64,000 nucleotides of DNA, taken from positions 1-64,000 of the forward strand of contig NZ_MAEL01000052.1 in assembly GCF_009933335.1 (NCBI RefSeq), written 5' to 3'. A program made the position numbers and the translations under genes. Origin of the DNA: Candidatus Enterococcus willemsii. GTDB lineage: Bacteria > Bacillota > Bacilli > Lactobacillales > Enterococcaceae. Within the stretch, counting starts at the first letter, position 1. Each line of letters begins with the position of its first letter. Of this stretch, positions 53,565 to 62,769 are shown one piece after another. The notes beneath the pieces were generated by a model. That model worked only from the letters and a program-made list of their open reading frames with translations, was not told the DNA's origin and did not search any database.

Positions 53565-54866
53565 TTATGCCGTAACTTCTTCACCTGATTCTTGAGCTGT
53601 ATTGATTTGATCCATTTTTCTCACGAATGGTAAGTAAATAAAGAATCCGACAGTTAGTACAACAAATTGTAATAAGGCCGCTTGCCAACCGCTAATTAAA
53701 AATCCAGAAACTACTGGTGGCATTGTCCACGGTACTTGAACAGCTGTAAATAATGGAACTAAACCTGTATACAATGCAAAGTACGTAATAATACTAGACA
53801 CAACCGGTGTTAAAATAAATGGTACTGCCATAATTGGGTTCATTACAATTGGTGTTGCAAAAACAATTGGTTCGTTGATTCCAAACATCGCTGGTGCTAA
53901 AGATAAGCGTCCTAATTGTTTGTATTGTGCAGATTTTGCAAAGAATGCCATAAACATTACTAACCCGATAGTCATCCCTGCACCAGTCACATTAATAAAT
54001 TGATCATAGAATTGCTGTGTCACAATATGTCCACCATTTGCCAAAGTTAATTCTTTACCAGCATTGACAATATCAGTATTCGCTAAAGAGTTTGCTTGTA
54101 AAATTGGTCCCATAATTCCACCAACAATTGTTGAACCATGAACCCCAAAGAACCATAAGAATGGTGTTAAGAAACCTAATAACAACGCACCACCTAATGA
54201 ATCAGTTACTCCTTGCATTGGACTTTGAATCATTTCATATATCAATTCGACAACCGTTGTATTCATGAACGCATCAAATAATGCATACACAATCATCGCA
54301 AATGTAATAATTGCTGAAGCTGGAATCAATGCAGTAAATGAGTTTGCTACGTTAGATGGTACTTGTTCTGGTAACTTAATACGAATATCTCGTTTTAAGA
54401 ACCATGAATAAGCCCAACCGACAAATAAACCAACTAAAATCGCACTAATCATCCCTTGACCACTTGTCCAAGTTTTATCAATAACGTTGCTAATAGTTAC
54501 ATTGGTTTCTGCATCTGTCACTGAAGAGCGCATCGTTAGTAAATAAACGACCAAACCAATCATACCTGCAGGTAAACCTTCAAATCCTTCATTTTTCACA
54601 TAAGAATAAGCAATACCGACAACTGCAAAAATTGCCATAATCGCAAATGAAGCACCATACGCTTGGTCAAAATACACTCCTAGCCCTGAATCTGTTACCC
54701 AATTAGAGACGGCTTTAATCGGAAAATTTGATAATAGCAAGAAAATAGAGCCGACAATTGTAAAAGGCATTGTGTAAAGCATCCCGTTACGTAACGCAGT
54801 GATTGCTTTTGTGTTTACAAATTTTAATACAGGAGGTAATACTTTGTTATTCATAAATTCATTCAT
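53565..54866 (-). CDS. PTS lactose/cellobiose-family EIIC permease
   Basis: 433 residues with about ten membrane segments, the CelB/LicC type. ALRNGMLYTMPFTIVGSIFLLL opens the membrane part, FGINEPIVFATPIVMNPIMAVPFIL is the substrate-binding hallmark, and WFFGVHGSTIVGGIMGPI precedes it. Start 54866 has AAGGAG 8 nt upstream; a TTG at 54872 is too near. There is no fused IIB and no separate IIB gene in the operon, so IIB must come from elsewhere. Confidence 0.92.
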   Translation of the reverse strand: MNEFMNNKVLPPVLKFVNTKAITALRNGMLYTMPFTIVGSIFLLLSNFPIKAVSNWVTDSGLGVYFDQAYGASFAIMAIFAVVGIAYSYVKNEGFEGLPAGMIGLVVYLLTMRSSVTDAETNVTISNVIDKTWTSGQGMISAILVGLFVGWAYSWFLKRDIRIKLPEQVPSNVANSFTALIPASAIITFAMIVYALFDAFMNTTVVELIYEMIQSPMQGVTDSLGGALLLGFLTPFLWFFGVHGSTIVGGIMGPILQANSLANTDIVNAGKELTLANGGHIVTQQFYDQFINVTGAGMTIGLVMFMAFFAKSAQYKQLGRLSLAPAMFGINEPIVFATPIVMNPIMAVPFILTPVVSSIITYFALYTGLVPLFTAVQVPWTMPPVVSGFLISGWQAALLQFVVLTVGFFIYLPFVRKMDQINTAQESGEEVTA

Positions 54867-54887
54867 TTTCAAAACTCCTTTGTTGGT

Positions 54888-55202
54888 TTATTTTTCAATA
54901 CGACGATACACATCAATAATTTCTTTGGCTAAATCTGTAAATGCAATTGATGTCATTAAATGATCTTGTGAATGCACCGTTAACAATGTAACTGTCATGT
55001 GATCACCTTGTGCTTCTTTTGTTAAAAGATTTGTTTGCGAATGATGCGCTTCCACTAATGACGCTTCTGCATCTTTAATTTTTTGATCGGCTAATTCAAA
55101 ATCACCTGATTTCGCAGCAGCGATCGCTTCCATTGCATCACTTTTGGCATTTCCTCCGTACATAATTAAGCCCATAATCGCTTCTAAATTTTTTTCATCC
55201 AT
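54888..55202 (-). CDS. PTS lactose/cellobiose-family EIIA
   Basis: 104 residues, a helical bundle of the Lac/Lic EIIA family. The active His is in LVEAHHSQTNLLTKEAQG, and the second motif is LLTVHSQDHLMTSIAF. GLIMYGGNAKSDAMEAIAAAKSGDFE is the N-terminal hallmark. It receives phosphate from HPr and passes it to IIB. First gene of the operon with IIC and the glucosidase. AAAGGAGAG precedes the ATG; a cre-like site is near. Confidence 0.95.
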   Translation of the reverse strand: MDEKNLEAIMGLIMYGGNAKSDAMEAIAAAKSGDFELADQKIKDAEASLVEAHHSQTNLLTKEAQGDHMTVTLLTVHSQDHLMTSIAFTDLAKEIIDVYRRIEK

Positions 55203-55219
55203 TGTTTTTCTCTCCTTTT

Positions 55220-55233
55220 CGAATCCGTTTACA
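55220..55233. promoter_or_regulatory. Candidate cre site ahead of the IIA gene
   Basis: Minus strand TGTAAACGGATTCG matches the cre consensus at 12 of 14 positions, 18 nt before the IIA start. CcpA would act there as a roadblock. Confidence 0.45.
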
Positions 55234-55284
55234 TATTGACTATAACTATTTCCCCCAATTTATAAAAGCCTTTTCAAAACATAA

Positions 55285-55296
55285 GAAACATGTTTC
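55285..55296. promoter_or_regulatory. Perfect palindrome, candidate RpiR operator
   Basis: GAAACATGTTTC is a perfect 12-bp palindrome between the rpiR gene and the IIA operon. Its place upstream of IIA suggests it is the site for the adjacent RpiR-type regulator (inference). Confidence 0.4.
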
Positions 55297-55304
55297 AAGA
55301 AAAA

Positions 55305-55347
55305 AAACAAAAAAATAGTAAACTTACGCAAAATCTGCGAAGTTTAC
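55305..55347 (-). terminator. Terminator between the RpiR gene and the PTS operon
   Basis: GTAAACTTCGCA with TGCGTAAGTTTAC on the minus strand, followed by a run of T broken by a single G. Confidence 0.85.
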
Positions 55348-55377
55348 CATTATTATTCTTTCTGATAGGAATAGCAC

Positions 55378-56130
55378 TTATTTTAGTTGATTCCTCTCGT
55401 GATGTGCTTGATGCGCTAAAATTTCTATTAAGGCAATCACTGGAACCTGAGTGGTTAAATTAATGCTATGCTCTTTATTATCTGTGATTTCAGGCATATA
55501 GTAAGATAGATTATAATCAGCTAAACGTGCAATCGTTGAATGCTCATTATTGGTAATACTTAAAATTTTTGCACCATAACGTTTAAATTCATTTAATTGG
55601 GTCAACGTCTCCTTCGTTTCACCTGATACTGACAAAACAATCACTAAGTTACCATCTTGCCCACTTGGTGCTACCGGTGTAAACACATCGGTTATACTAT
55701 AACAATTCATTCCTAGATTGATAAAATAACGACTACCATACATCCCCAAAATGCCACTCGTTCCAATACCAATAAACGTAATTTGTTTTGCTGCTATAAT
55801 CATTTGTATTGCTGTGGCTAATGTTTGCCGATAATCGTCTTGATTCATACGCTTTAAAAAATTATCTACTGGAATCGCTGCATCATAAAAATAATCTATC
55901 ATTGATATTTTTTTCGCCTGTAACTCTTGTTTCATCGCATATTTTAATTCAGAAAAACCTGCATATCCTAATTTGCCACTGGTTCGGACAATTGTTGATG
56001 TGGATACATGGCAAGCCCTTGATAATTCACGTATTGTCATTGTTGCAGCTTTATCCATATGTTTTACAAGATAATCATATACAATCATTTCTAAATCATT
56101 TAATGCGGCTATTTTTGCACTATCAAACAT
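55378..56130 (-). CDS. RpiR/MurR family transcriptional regulator
   Basis: 250 residues. An N-terminal HTH_6 domain (about 1-77) with TIRELSRACHVSTSTIVRTSGKLGY is followed by a SIS sugar-phosphate domain (about 95-235) with ITFIGIGTSGILGMYGSRYF and GNLVIVLSVSGETKETL. It probably senses a sugar phosphate from the downstream cellobiose-type PTS operon. Start 56130 follows GAGGAGGA; the extension to 56163 runs into the walJ terminator. Confidence 0.9.
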   Translation of the reverse strand: MFDSAKIAALNDLEMIVYDYLVKHMDKAATMTIRELSRACHVSTSTIVRTSGKLGYAGFSELKYAMKQELQAKKISMIDYFYDAAIPVDNFLKRMNQDDYRQTLATAIQMIIAAKQITFIGIGTSGILGMYGSRYFINLGMNCYSITDVFTPVAPSGQDGNLVIVLSVSGETKETLTQLNEFKRYGAKILSITNNEHSTIARLADYNLSYYMPEITDNKEHSINLTTQVPVIALIEILAHQAHHERNQLK

Positions 56131-56146
56131 TCTCGTATCCTCCTCA

Positions 56147-56175
56147 ATAAAAAAGAAGAGCACATGCCCTTCTTT
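56147..56175 (-). terminator. Terminator of the walRK-yycHI-walJ operon
   Basis: AAGAAGGGCA with TGCTCTTCTT around a 2-nt loop (one unpaired mismatch), then TTTTTT on the minus strand. Overlaps the walJ stop. Confidence 0.7.
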
Positions 56176-56981
56176 TAAATCGCAAATAATGCTGATGCTT
56201 TATCTGGGTCAGTATCGTAAACATGTACGGTTTCACCAACACCTAAATCATGTTCCCGCAACACATTTTCCATCGTCATATGAGCCAATTCTTTCAAATT
56301 GTTTTCACGACTTAAATGGCCTAAATAAATTCGTTTGGTGTTATCTGTTAAAATATCTGTCATAACTAAAGCGCCATCTTCATTTGATAAATGCCCACGA
56401 TCACCTAAAATACGCTGTTTTAAGTTCCATGGGTAAGCTCCCATCCGCAACATTTCTAAGTCATGATTACTTTCCATCAAGTAAGCATCTGCACCTCGAA
56501 TGGTTCCACGTAGATAATCGCTGCAATAACCTGTATCAGTTAACATGACAAACGATTTACCATCTTTATAGAAACGGTAGAATTGAGGTGCTGCTGCATC
56601 ATGTGATACACCAAAACTTTCAATATCCATATCACCAAAGGTTAAAATTTTGCCCATTTCAAAAATATGTTGTTGCTCAACAGCAACATTTCCAATCAAC
56701 GGCGACATAGCTTGCCATGTTTTTTCATTAGCATAAACATCCAATTTGTACTTACGTGCAAGAACGCCCACACCATGAATATGGTCACGATGCTCATGTG
56801 TCACCAAAATAGCGTCCAATTCATCTGGACTACGACCGACTTCACTTAACAATGAAGTGATTTTTTTTCCGCTTAAACCAGCATCTACCAAGATTTTTTT
56901 CTTCTCTGTCTCAATAAACAAAGAATTACCTGAACTACCACTGGCTAAAATACTGATGTTAAATGCGCTTTGTTTCTCCAT
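56175..56981 (-). CDS. walJ: WalJ (YycJ) metallo-beta-lactamase-fold hydrolase
   Basis: 268 residues. The metal-binding set of the fold is complete: VTHEHRDHIHG (HxHxDH), GVSHDAAAP, LTDTGY and YLGHLSREN. N-terminal LASGSSGNSLFIETEKKKILVDAGLSGKK is the YycJ hallmark. It is a likely 5'-3' exonuclease with a role in DNA repair or WalRK-linked envelope control; the function is not settled. It follows yycI by 52 nt at the end of the WalRK operon. Confidence 0.94.
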   Translation of the reverse strand: MEKQSAFNISILASGSSGNSLFIETEKKKILVDAGLSGKKITSLLSEVGRSPDELDAILVTHEHRDHIHGVGVLARKYKLDVYANEKTWQAMSPLIGNVAVEQQHIFEMGKILTFGDMDIESFGVSHDAAAPQFYRFYKDGKSFVMLTDTGYCSDYLRGTIRGADAYLMESNHDLEMLRMGAYPWNLKQRILGDRGHLSNEDGALVMTDILTDNTKRIYLGHLSRENNLKELAHMTMENVLREHDLGVGETVHVYDTDPDKASALFAI

Positions 56982-57033
56982 TGTTTGTGACTTCCTCTCC
57001 TAAATTCAACTTGCATTCATTATACCTGTAATT

Positions 57034-57897
57034 TCATGTATTTTCTACCGTTTGGACTGGAGTATTTGTCACAATTCGATTGGTTAACGCATTGACTCGT
57101 TCAATTTGGACTGTTTCATCTGGTCCTTCAATTGCGACAAACCAAGCAGGAACGTACACATTTTTCCCGCGTACACGCAAATTTAATGTATATGCTAGAC
57201 GTTGCCATTTAATCGTTGAATTGCTGGGAATTTTATTATTAATGTACAGGGTATTAATCGCATCTTCTTCCGAATACAAGTTGCTTGCTTCACGCAAAGG
57301 CATCAAATTTGATATATGTGTTTGTGTATACTGCACCACTTCTAATAATTCAGCTTGACGTTCTAATGAAAGAACTAAACGACTAGAGGAATCATCAATC
57401 GGAATCCCCTCATAGCTCTGTGCTGCTCGAATTTCAGGATAGTCATCGTCGAGTTTTGACCATTCTGGAACATACATATATTCTTTTCCAAATAATAATT
57501 TATTCTCTTGCATAAAGAATGTTTGCAAAACAGCCTCTACCTTATGATCATCACTAATATAAACTTGATCGTCAACACTATGAGTCAAGGTCGTCTCATC
57601 TACCATGGTTTGCTGATTTAATAGATTAGGATTATTTAGTCGTTTGCGTTCTTGTTCTAGTGCGGTTTGCATATTCGTTGGCTCACCACTTAAATAATAT
57701 CCCTCAACATGTTCCTTAGAAAAGTTCCCCTCCGTCTTAATATTATCTGATGCTAGCCGTTGCTCAATTGGAATTTTCTGATTGGAACGATAAACCACAT
57801 CCTGTTCAGAACGTGCTTCTCGATAAATGGAAAAGAGAAAGATATTAACACCCAGAAAAGCTAAGAAGAAAATCCATTCGATTCGTTTAAAATCCAT
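57034..57897 (-). CDS. yycI: WalK regulatory protein YycI
   Basis: 287 residues from ATG 57897. One N-terminal membrane helix (FKRIEWIFFLAFLGVNIFLFSIY) is followed by an extracellular YycH/YycI-type domain. In Bacillus YycI and YycH bind WalK and hold it down through their membrane helices. The start overlaps the yycH end by 11 nt. Confidence 0.92.
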   Translation of the reverse strand: MDFKRIEWIFFLAFLGVNIFLFSIYREARSEQDVVYRSNQKIPIEQRLASDNIKTEGNFSKEHVEGYYLSGEPTNMQTALEQERKRLNNPNLLNQQTMVDETTLTHSVDDQVYISDDHKVEAVLQTFFMQENKLLFGKEYMYVPEWSKLDDDYPEIRAAQSYEGIPIDDSSSRLVLSLERQAELLEVVQYTQTHISNLMPLREASNLYSEEDAINTLYINNKIPSNSTIKWQRLAYTLNLRVRGKNVYVPAWFVAIEGPDETVQIERVNALTNRIVTNTPVQTVENT

Positions 57898-59203
57898 TCG
57901 ACGATCCCTCGCTTTCTTGTAGTCTACTGAATAAGTCAGAAGATAGATACCATTTATTTTCATATTGCACATACCAATTTGGTTCTAAGTCCACAACACC
58001 TGTATCTTGTAAATTTTTCCAGCTATATCCAACTAAAATACGTTGTAATTTATCCGCATCTGCCCCCATTAAATACAACTGCTCAATCACATCATGACTA
58101 GGTGGTAATTCCACTTCTTTTTCTGACGGAATAGGCACTTGAATGGTACTAAGATTCGCCCGAATTTCAATATTTTGGAGATGTTCCTGTCCATTGTCCG
58201 AAAATTGAGCGGTCATCCGACCTTCCCCTTGATTCCCAAACACAGGAAAACCTTCCACAAAAATCCGATAATCAATCATACGATTTACCTGATCAAATAA
58301 ACGTAATGAGCCGTAGTTGGTTCCTAAGCCACGAATATATTCATAACTAGCTGGATAAACGTTAAAGTGGTCATCCGTTTTTAAAATCCCTCGAAAATCA
58401 ACTTGTTGTTGGTTTTGCTGAATAATCATTGATTCTGAACCATCATACAAATGTAGATTGGCACTTCCATCATTACTACGAACATTTTTAGGATCCGTAA
58501 AGAAGGAATCCCGAAAAACCGTATATGGACGCATAGAGGAAATATAACTGTACAAAGGTAATTTGATTGATTCTGTCGTATAGTACTGATAACTACTCAA
58601 CATCTCATCACGTGCTACTGGTACCCATGAACGATTATTTTCAACAATTTCTTGGATTGCTGACAAGCTAGTTGTTATCGGTGCTTCTAAAATCGTTCGC
58701 TTGCTCCAGTTCAAGAATCGGATTTTATTTTCTCGATAATTCAATTGAATACGGAAAAAATTAGTATCTTGGATAGATTCACTTATTGGGATATCCAACT
58801 GAAAAGTATCCAAATAGACGGTCAAAGGAACATTCGCAACATATGTCATCTCAATTCCTTCTTCAAGTCGATTCTTTTCATTGAAGGCTTCTTCATTAGG
58901 AAATGTTTCTAATTTTGCTTCACCGTATTTCGCTTTCCCTAACTCCAACTGGATTTTCTTCACTAAATTTTCGGTATTGCTTTCACGTATTTCTTCGCCA
59001 TTAATTGCGGTCAAACGCAAAGGTAAAAAAATATCCGAAGCAGCTTTCGAAGCCTTTTCTTTTTGCAACTCCGCACTAGTTATTTCTTTGACATCACCAG
59101 GGTCACGATTGGCTGGACTCAACCAAATGAGATAGGTTAAGTAAAAACTTAGCGCAATCATTGCAATCAAGCCGATTCGAACAAATCTTTCGATAAATTT
59201 CAT
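57887..59203 (-). CDS. yycH: WalK regulatory protein YycH
   Basis: 438 residues from ATG 59203, which overlaps the walK stop as ATGA; GGAGGATTGG is the ribosome site. One membrane helix (VRIGLIAMIALSFYLTYLIWL) is followed by a large extracellular domain with the YycH fold, including NWSKRTIL and PVFGNQGEGRM. It acts with YycI as an inhibitor of WalK in Bacillus (family knowledge). Confidence 0.93.
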   Translation of the reverse strand: MKFIERFVRIGLIAMIALSFYLTYLIWLSPANRDPGDVKEITSAELQKEKASKAASDIFLPLRLTAINGEEIRESNTENLVKKIQLELGKAKYGEAKLETFPNEEAFNEKNRLEEGIEMTYVANVPLTVYLDTFQLDIPISESIQDTNFFRIQLNYRENKIRFLNWSKRTILEAPITTSLSAIQEIVENNRSWVPVARDEMLSSYQYYTTESIKLPLYSYISSMRPYTVFRDSFFTDPKNVRSNDGSANLHLYDGSESMIIQQNQQQVDFRGILKTDDHFNVYPASYEYIRGLGTNYGSLRLFDQVNRMIDYRIFVEGFPVFGNQGEGRMTAQFSDNGQEHLQNIEIRANLSTIQVPIPSEKEVELPPSHDVIEQLYLMGADADKLQRILVGYSWKNLQDTGVVDLEPNWYVQYENKWYLSSDLFSRLQESEGSSNGF

Positions 59204-61035
59204 TCCCACCAATCCTCCTCATATGGTTCATAAGGTAAACTGATAAAGAACGTAGAGCCTACATTTTCACGACTTTCAGCCCAAATAGTTCCCCCATGTG
59301 CTTTTAGTACCTCACGCGAAATTGCTAGACCTAAGCCGGTTCCACCTTGTTCACGTGCACGTGCTTTATCCACGCGATAAAAACGGTCAAAAATTTTCGT
59401 TAAATCTTTTTTGGGAATCCCCAAACCTTGGTCTGTTACGCTTAATACGATATTATTATGTGTTTCCACTAATCGCACGGTAATACTCCCTCCGTCTGGT
59501 GAATACTTAATTGCATTATTCATAATATTATCAATTACTTGAATCATCCGATCCGTATCTACTTCCAACCAAAGATCTCGTTTCGTAAATTCACGACGAA
59601 TCTTATAATTCTTTTCATGATTGTTAACCATCATATCGAAACGGTCTAAGACGAAATTGACTAAGTCTTTAAAGTTAATAAATTCGAGCTGCAACTCTGA
59701 ATTTCCACTGTCCATTCGTGATAAATTGAGTAAATCATTAATCATCCGAATCATTCGATCGGTCTCATCTAGGGTTACTTTTAAGAAATTAGGCGCAATT
59801 TCTGGATCTTGCCAAGCTCCTTCATTCAACGCTTCAATATAGCTACGCATACTTGTCAAAGGTGTACGTAGTTCATGTGAAACATTCGATACAAATTCAC
59901 GACGCTCTTGTTCGGTTTTTTCTTGTTCAGTGACATCATGTAAAACAGCAACTAAACCAGAAATAAAGCCCGATTCCCGACGAATCATCGAAAAATCAAC
60001 ACGTAAAATCATTGCATCCAAATTTTTATCGTTGGATGGTCGTTCTAATAATATTTCGTCCGGATTTTCTAATAATCGACGTAAAGTATAATCTTCTTCC
60101 ATCTCAAACAACATTAAAATTGATTGCCCAATTGCTTCTTCTTGTTTCACATTCAACAAAGACAAAGCCATTTCATTAATCGTAATGACTTTCCCTCGGC
60201 GATCAGTTGCAACAACCCCATCAGTCATATGTGCCAAGACACTATTTAATCGATTACGCTCTGATTCCATGGCTTCTTGGGTTTCTTCGATACGTTCTGC
60301 CAGTTGATTAAAGGTTTCTGCCAATTGTCCTAATTCATCTTTTCCTTTAACTAACACTTTTCGACTATAATCTCCTTTGGCAATTCGTAAGGCTTGTTCA
60401 CGCATTTCACCAATCGGTTGGGTAATCGAACGTGCAATCAAGACGGCCACAACCATCGAAATAATTGCCGCAAATGCCGATGCGGTCACAAATATATAAG
60501 CAATATTTGTAATTTCACGGTATTTTTGTTCTAAATTACTTTTGACATAGAGAACACCAACCACCGTATCGCCGGTTGACTGAATAACTTGTACATTGAT
60601 TTGAACACGGTCACCGGTTGTATCATCAACAGCTACCATATTCCGATTAGAAAAGTCTTCAATGTTTGAATCTTCATTCTTTTTCCCTATAGAACTCTTA
60701 TCAGCTACATTCGTTGTTGCTCGTATAATACTTTTTTGGTCAACAACTTTCATTTCAATAATATCTGGTGAATCACTGTTTTCTAGTACACGTTGAATCT
60801 CACTATCAATTTGTTCGTCACTCGTACCTTCTCGATTGACTAAATAATTGCCCAAAGTACTAGCTAAGGTTTCAGCTTGGGTATTCATCCCAGTTTTAAA
60901 ACTTTCAAGTGTCGAACGTTCCAATCCGCGAATAAAATACGCCCCGATAATCTCGATTGAAATTAATAAAATCAAGATAAATGTCAGGGCGATTTTAAAG
61001 TTCACTGATTGAAAAAAGCGAACTTTATTTTTCAT
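59200..61035 (-). CDS. walK: Sensor histidine kinase WalK (VicK)
   Basis: 611 residues. Membrane helices at about 13-33 and 182-204 enclose an extracellular PAS/Cache-like sensor. HAMP (about 205-257), PAS (about 265-370), HisKA with SHELRTPLTSMRSYIE (phospho-His387), then HATPase with the N box NIMNNAIKYSPDGG, G1 VTDQGLGIPKKD and G2 GGTGLGLAISREV. It senses the cell wall state and controls autolysins through WalR. Both extracellular sensor and cytoplasmic PAS are present, as in the Firmicutes type. Confidence 0.97.
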   Translation of the reverse strand: MKNKVRFFQSVNFKIALTFILILLISIEIIGAYFIRGLERSTLESFKTGMNTQAETLASTLGNYLVNREGTSDEQIDSEIQRVLENSDSPDIIEMKVVDQKSIIRATTNVADKSSIGKKNEDSNIEDFSNRNMVAVDDTTGDRVQINVQVIQSTGDTVVGVLYVKSNLEQKYREITNIAYIFVTASAFAAIISMVVAVLIARSITQPIGEMREQALRIAKGDYSRKVLVKGKDELGQLAETFNQLAERIEETQEAMESERNRLNSVLAHMTDGVVATDRRGKVITINEMALSLLNVKQEEAIGQSILMLFEMEEDYTLRRLLENPDEILLERPSNDKNLDAMILRVDFSMIRRESGFISGLVAVLHDVTEQEKTEQERREFVSNVSHELRTPLTSMRSYIEALNEGAWQDPEIAPNFLKVTLDETDRMIRMINDLLNLSRMDSGNSELQLEFINFKDLVNFVLDRFDMMVNNHEKNYKIRREFTKRDLWLEVDTDRMIQVIDNIMNNAIKYSPDGGSITVRLVETHNNIVLSVTDQGLGIPKKDLTKIFDRFYRVDKARAREQGGTGLGLAISREVLKAHGGTIWAESRENVGSTFFISLPYEPYEEDWWE

Positions 61036-61041
61036 ACATGC

Positions 61042-61746
61042 TTACTCCTGTTCCGGATTGCGTAAATAATAACCTACACCACGACGAGTGACTAAATAAT
61101 TCGGGTGACTCGGATTGTCTTCAATTTTTTCACGTAAGCGGCGAACCGTTACGTCTACTGTGCGAACATCACCAAAATAATCATAACCCCAAACCGTTTG
61201 CAATAAATGTTCACGTGTCATTACTTGTCCAATATGTTTAGCCAAATAATGCAATAACTCAAACTCACGATGTGTTAATTCAATCGCTGCTCCACGTTTT
61301 GTGACCATGTAGGCTTCAGGATGAATGGTTAAATCACCAATCGATAATTCAGAGTTAACCGGTTCTTCCGCTTCTTTGGCTGAAGTAGCGCCACGACGAA
61401 GATTAGCCTTCACACGTGCCACAAGTTCACGGTTTGAAAATGGTTTTGTTACATAATCATCCGCACCTAATTCCAATCCTAACACTTTATCGATTTCGGA
61501 ATCTTTTGCTGTAACCATAATGATTGGCATATCATAAGTTTTACGTACTTCACGTGCTACTTCTAAGCCATCCATTTTTGGCAACATTAAATCTAATAAA
61601 ATTAAATCGGGTTCTACTTCTTGTACTTTTTCTAATGCTTCTTCTCCATCATAGGCAGTGAAGACCTCATAACCTTCTTTAGTGAGATTAAATTTCACAA
61701 TATCTGAAATCGGTTTTTCATCATCCACGACTAAAATTTTCTTCAT
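61042..61746 (-). CDS. walR: Response regulator WalR (VicR)
   Basis: 234 residues, OmpR family. The receiver domain (1-120) has the phosphorylation Asp52 in [11 protein letters not shown], the acidic pair VDDE, and Lys in [10 protein letters not shown]. The C-terminal winged helix (about 135-230) has the recognition region [15 protein letters not shown]. Essential regulator of cell wall metabolism. First gene of the operon, 7 nt from walK. Confidence 0.98.
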   Translation of the reverse strand: MKKILVVDDEKPISDIVKFNLTKEGYEVFTAYDGEEALEKVQEVEPDLILLDLMLPKMDGLEVAREVRKTYDMPIIMVTAKDSEIDKVLGLELGADDYVTKPFSNRELVARVKANLRRGATSAKEAEEPVNSELSIGDLTIHPEAYMVTKRGAAIELTHREFELLHYLAKHIGQVMTREHLLQTVWGYDYFGDVRTVDVTVRRLREKIEDNPSHPNYLVTRRGVGYYLRNPEQE

Positions 61747-61802
61747 AAAAAAGTCACCTCATTCTTATTTTCTTACATTCTCACGATTTAAGTGTCATAT
61801 CT

Positions 61803-61831
61803 ATTATACATGATTTTACCTTTCGTTTCAT
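61803..61831 (-). promoter_or_regulatory. walR operon promoter
   Basis: Minus strand -10 TATAAT (61803-61808) with ATGAAA 17 bp upstream (61826-61831) as -35. About 55 nt before the walR start. Confidence 0.6.
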
Positions 61832-61866
61832 TAAAACACATTTTTAGTCAGGTTTTCGCAAGGAAT

Positions 61867-61906
61867 TTATGAAAAAAACAGCTCCAAGTCACTGCTTGCA
61901 GCTGTC
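61867..61906 (-). terminator. Terminator of the DUF1836-degV operon
   Basis: ACAGCT-GC-AAG with CTT-GG-AGCTGT on the minus strand, then seven T. Right after the degV stop. Confidence 0.75.
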
Positions 61907-61911
61907 TCTCT

Positions 61912-62769
61912 CTATTTGTCTAGCAATTGGACACCAATCCCTAACAAACCTGGTCCAGTATGCACGACTAAAGCTGGCGAAATCGGACCAAATAAAATTT
62001 CTTTCGCCTGTGGAAATTTTTCTTCTAACAATTGTTTGACCCATAAAGCTTCTTCCATCGCATCCCCTTGTGCCACAGCTAAACGAAAATGGCGATGCAT
62101 ACCAATCACTTCTTGTACGAGTTGGATCATTTTTTCAAGACTTTTCTTACGTCCACGCGTTTTAGCAACGGTATGGTAAATGCCTTCTTCATTGCATGAA
62201 ATCGTCGGATTCAATTTTAAGGCCGTGCCAACAATAGAAGCAACTAAACCAATACGTCCACCTTTTTGCAAGTATTCTAATGTTGCCACATTAAAGAACA
62301 CTTTGGACTCTTGCACTTTTTGTTCTAAGGTTTTGATGATATCAGCCCACGGACGTCCTTCGTCAATCAATTCAGCGGCATAAATTGCTTGTAAACCTGC
62401 ACCAATCCCAATGCTTTTTGTGTCTAATACATATACTTGCAAAGCTTTTTGTTCTTCCCCCATCAAGCGTAACATATTATAAGTACCACTTAAGCCACTG
62501 GAAATCGTTACGACGACTGCTTGCCGGTACCCTTGCGCTTGAATTTCATCAAAAATTCGTTGAATCCCCTCGCCATCAGGTAGTGATGTAGAAGGAATCT
62601 CTGTCGCTAAGCGCTCATAAACTTCTTCGGGTGTAATATCAACCTTATCCGTATAGGTTTGACTTTTATAAATGATTTTTAAAGGAATCATAAATATCCC
62701 GTACTTTTCCATCAAGTCTTGTGGAACATCGGTTCCTGAATCAACTAATAACGCAATCTTATTTTTCAT
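61912..62769 (-). CDS. DegV family fatty acid-binding protein
   Basis: 285 residues. KIALLVDSGTDVPQDLM and IIYKSQTYTDKVDITPEEVY mark the N-terminal DegV domain. TSLPDGEGIQRIFDE and VVVTISSGLSGTYNMLRL bind the fatty acid carboxylate. HTGPGLLGIG ends the C-domain. Such proteins hand fatty acids to FakA kinase in Firmicutes (FakB role). Start 62769 overlaps the DUF1836 gene by 11 nt and has AAGGAGAAG upstream. Confidence 0.92.
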   Translation of the reverse strand: MKNKIALLVDSGTDVPQDLMEKYGIFMIPLKIIYKSQTYTDKVDITPEEVYERLATEIPSTSLPDGEGIQRIFDEIQAQGYRQAVVVTISSGLSGTYNMLRLMGEEQKALQVYVLDTKSIGIGAGLQAIYAAELIDEGRPWADIIKTLEQKVQESKVFFNVATLEYLQKGGRIGLVASIVGTALKLNPTISCNEEGIYHTVAKTRGRKKSLEKMIQLVQEVIGMHRHFRLAVAQGDAMEEALWVKQLLEEKFPQAKEILFGPISPALVVHTGPGLLGIGVQLLDK

